From Zeimonas sp003577305 (GTDB lineage Bacteria > Pseudomonadota > Gammaproteobacteria > Burkholderiales > Burkholderiaceae_E), in the NCBI GenBank assembly GCA_030263385.1, contig SZOX01000006.1, forward strand, positions 45,969-109,968: DNA of 64,000 nucleotides, given 5' to 3'. Positions 62,385-64,000 of this stretch are shown here, piece after piece (the stretch's first letter is position 1; each line of letters opens with the position of its first letter). The notes below the pieces were generated by a model that was given only the letters and a program-made list of their open reading frames with translations, ran no database searches and was not told the DNA's origin. A program made the translations under genes and the position numbers.

Positions 62385-63268
62385 GTCGCAGTCTCCAGCG
62401 TTGCAACAGGGGCCGGCCGCGACGCGCGAGGCGGCGCGCGGCCCGGGTCGGATGCGGGCCGCGCCCGCGTGCTCGCGCGCCGGGCGGGGCCGTCGCGCAG
62501 GAACCGGTTCCAGATCGCGTGACCGGCCGCGTCGAAGCGCAGCACCGCGTCGACGAAGTCGCGGCGCGCCTGGACGTCGACCAGCGGGGCGGGCAGCAGC
62601 GGATCGAAGACCAGTTGGCGGATCGCCGCGTTGCCGAGCACGTAGGACTCGCGCGCGGCGTGCTCGAGCGAGAGCGATCCGGCTCGTGCGAGCCAGTCTT
62701 CGAGCTGCGCGCGCGTCTCGCGATACGCGTGCGTGAGCGCGCGTCCGTTCCAGAGCGCGACCGCGCGGCGCTCGCGCGCCGCATCGAAATCGCGAGCGAC
62801 GAATACCGCTGCCCCGTGCCCGAGCCCGAGCTTGAGCAGGCGTTTGCGCGCCGCTGCGACGCCGCCGGCGAGATTGTCGGGACGCAGGAACAGGCCGCGG
62901 TCGAGTTCGCGCAGGCCCAGCATTCCGAGTGCGCGATCGCGGGCACGCAGCGCCGCACGGTCGCTGCGCCCGAGTTCGCCCACGTGCACCGCGATCCAGG
63001 CGCCGTTCCACTCGCGCACCCGGCGCTCGGCGCCGCGCCAGGCAGCCACCTCGTCGGCGAGCCGCGCCGCAGCGGGCCCGAGGCGATACTCGCCGCGATC
63101 GATCGCTTCGACCAGGCCCGCCGCCGACAGTCGCGCGAGCGTGACGCGCACGCTGTTCTCGCGGATGCCGAACAACGCGCAGGCGGCGACCGCCTCGCGT
63201 GCGGACAGGCGTCGCTGCGCCGCGCCCAGCAGCAGGTTCAGAATCAGGTGGCGAGGCTCGGTGCTCAT
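62381..63268 (-). CDS. PaaX-family transcriptional regulator
   Basis: A 295-residue regulator. The N-terminal winged helix (LILNLLLGAAQRRLSAREAV then IRENSVRVTLARLSAAGLVE) and the following GAWIAVHVGELGRSDRAALRARDRALGMLGL segment match PaaX, the phenylacetyl-CoA-responsive repressor family. The last 30 residues are a Pro/Arg-rich tail. It is translationally coupled to the AidB-type gene and probably represses that pair in answer to an acyl-CoA; the ligand is unknown. No phenylacetate genes are nearby. Confidence 0.85.
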   Translation of the reverse strand: MSTEPRHLILNLLLGAAQRRLSAREAVAACALFGIRENSVRVTLARLSAAGLVEAIDRGEYRLGPAAARLADEVAAWRGAERRVREWNGAWIAVHVGELGRSDRAALRARDRALGMLGLRELDRGLFLRPDNLAGGVAAARKRLLKLGLGHGAAVFVARDFDAARERRAVALWNGRALTHAYRETRAQLEDWLARAGSLSLEHAARESYVLGNAAIRQLVFDPLLPAPLVDVQARRDFVDAVLRFDAAGHAIWNRFLRDGPARRASTRARPASDPGRAPPRASRPAPVATLETAT

Positions 63269-63447
63269 CGTGCGGATCCGGCAGAAAGATTACGCCAAAG
63301 ATCAATTCTCGCCAAGAGTCGTAATAACAAGGGCCGTGGCGTGCGGAGCGATCACCGCGTCGGCGCACTGCCCCCGTACCGGCACCGCCTCCCGGCTTTC
63401 GAGGGGGCACTCCAGGCGCGCGTGCCCTTGAAATCGCCGAACGGGCC

Positions 63448-63453
63448 TATAAT
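63448..63453 (+). promoter_or_regulatory. ssrA promoter -10 box
   Basis: A consensus TATAAT lies 47 bases before the mature tmRNA. TTGAAA at 63428-63433 is a good -35 hexamer but only 14 bases away, so spacing is short. A precursor from here would carry about 40 extra 5' bases for RNase P removal. The rest of the 231-base gap after the PaaX gene shows no other feature. Confidence 0.6.
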
Positions 63454-63499
63454 TCGGCCATGCGCGAGTCGTCGCGCAGTGTTGCGAAGTACCGAATTC

Positions 63500-63862
63500 G
63501 GGGCCGACCTGGTTTCGACGTGGGTAGCGAAGCGGCACAGGGCATGCCGAGGCGCCTTTTCCTCGTAAATCCATTGGCAAAACCACAAACGCCAACGACG
63601 AGCGTTTCGCACTGGCCGCTTAAGGCCTGAGCCGCTGCACCGGGTCGCCGATAGCCCGGGTTCCGCAAGGAACTGCAGCGTCATTCATGTCGGATCGTGC
63701 CGCATCGGGCTACTTGATGCGGAGCTAAAACCAAGGTGGCTGGGTGCAGGTCGGCCTGTCGACCGGCTAAGCCTGCGCCGAGACTGAAATAGATCGACTA
63801 CGCATGTAGAACTGGTCGCAGAGGACTTGCGGACGCGGGTTCGATTCCCGCCGGCTCCACCA
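63500..63862 (+). ncRNA. ssrA: Transfer-messenger RNA (tmRNA)
   Basis: Rescues stalled ribosomes and tags the peptide for proteolysis. The 5' end GGGGCCG pairs with CGGCTCC near the 3' end to form the tRNA-like acceptor stem (one G-U pair), followed by A and CCA at 63860-63862. The T-loop GGTTCGATTCCCGCC is present. The tag frame at 63591-63623 reads ANDERFALAA and then TAA, a betaproteobacterial tag. The whole one-piece form of 363 bases is complete, so the nearby insertion has not damaged it. Confidence 0.97.
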
Positions 63863-63868
63863 ATATAT

Positions 63869-63899
63869 AAAGGCCAACCGTTCTCGGTTGGCCTTTTTT
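63869..63899 (+). terminator. Rho-independent terminator after ssrA
   Basis: AAGGCCAACC, loop GTTCTC and GGTTGGCCTT form a perfect ten-base stem followed by Ts, eight bases after the tmRNA CCA end. The opposite strand is also T-rich after the stem, so it may stop the facing transposase transcript too. Confidence 0.95.
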
Positions 63900-63904
63900 C
63901 TGGT

Positions 63905-64000
63905 TCATCGCGTTTTCCCGGGAAACGCGGCCTTGATTTTCAGGAAGAAGTATGAGGTGTCTCTGAAGCCGTAGGCCATGCGCTTGATGACTTTGATGCG
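63905..64000 (-). mobile_element. 3' end of a transposase gene (ISL3-like), cut by window end
   Basis: On the minus strand the last 31 codons read RIKVIKRMAYGFRDTSYFFL then KIKAAFPGKTR and stop at 63905-63907. The KxIKRMAYGFRD pattern is typical of the C-terminus of ISL3-family transposases. The composition is less GC-rich than the surrounding genes. Its stop lies five bases from the ssrA terminator, so an insertion sequence or a larger island starts immediately after tmRNA. The element's terminal repeat and extent lie outside the window. Confidence 0.75.

Noticed and set aside
63352..63684. Short minus-strand frames across ssrA
   Set aside because: They run antisense through the tmRNA, whose structure and tag are clear.

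Overview
The window is a very GC-rich, densely coded piece of a betaproteobacterial chromosome, most likely of the order Burkholderiales. The evidence is the gene order gyrA-pheA-hisC-tyrA-aroA-cmk-rpsA-ihfB-lapA-lapB-rfaE, the order leuS-lptE-holA-proA, a free-standing second-type infA, and a tmRNA whose tag reads ANDERFALAA, as in Bordetella-type betaproteobacteria. The genus cannot be fixed from sequence alone. No non-coding stretch is longer than about 300 bases. The only structural RNA gene recognised is tmRNA, and no CRISPR array was seen.

Layout. 1-2.35 kb: end of a DMT-type exporter, then a MarR regulator and glucokinase on the minus strand. 2.4-6.3 kb: nnrS followed by ubiU-ubiV-ubiT, a unit for nitric oxide response and oxygen-independent ubiquinone synthesis, with an FNR/DNR-like palindrome in front. 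6.3-13 kb: purU, a GMC oxidoreductase divergent from a complete TRAP transporter (dctP-dctQ-dctM), and an IclR regulator. 13-18.2 kb: a tightly overlapping minus-strand unit of tandem-Usp protein, second IclR regulator and acetate kinase, then a TonB-dependent receptor. 18.3-25.5 kb: leuS, lptE, holA, proA, a HemJ-like protein and an RlmL-like methyltransferase. 25.5-34.1 kb: an NlpE-like lipoprotein with a DUF481 protein, infA, pilT-pilU, yggS, rpsT, murJ and proC.

34.2-48.9 kb: a long, mostly minus-strand block that joins aromatic amino acid and histidine synthesis (pheA, hisC, tyrA, aroA) to cmk, rpsA, ihfB, LPS assembly control (lapA, lapB), the heptose kinase rfaE, a ComEA-like protein and ubiA, with gyrA at its upstream end. 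49.1-52.8 kb: an MTA/SAH-deaminase-type amidohydrolase, an OmpA-like protein with a clear terminator, ubiG and gph.

The most distinctive region is 52.8-60.7 kb, a cyanophycin locus. A DUF1854 protein and an unusual ABC exporter (N-terminal PH-like region plus zinc ribbon) are divergent from two cyanophycin synthetase genes in tandem. The second is a normal CphA. The first, CphA', has lost the P-loop lysine of its Mur-ligase domain. No cyanophycinase lies in the window. The last part holds an AidB-type acyl-CoA dehydrogenase with a PaaX-type regulator, then tmRNA with its promoter and terminator. The 3' end of a transposase gene lies immediately beyond, so an insertion has landed just downstream of tmRNA, a classic integration hotspot.
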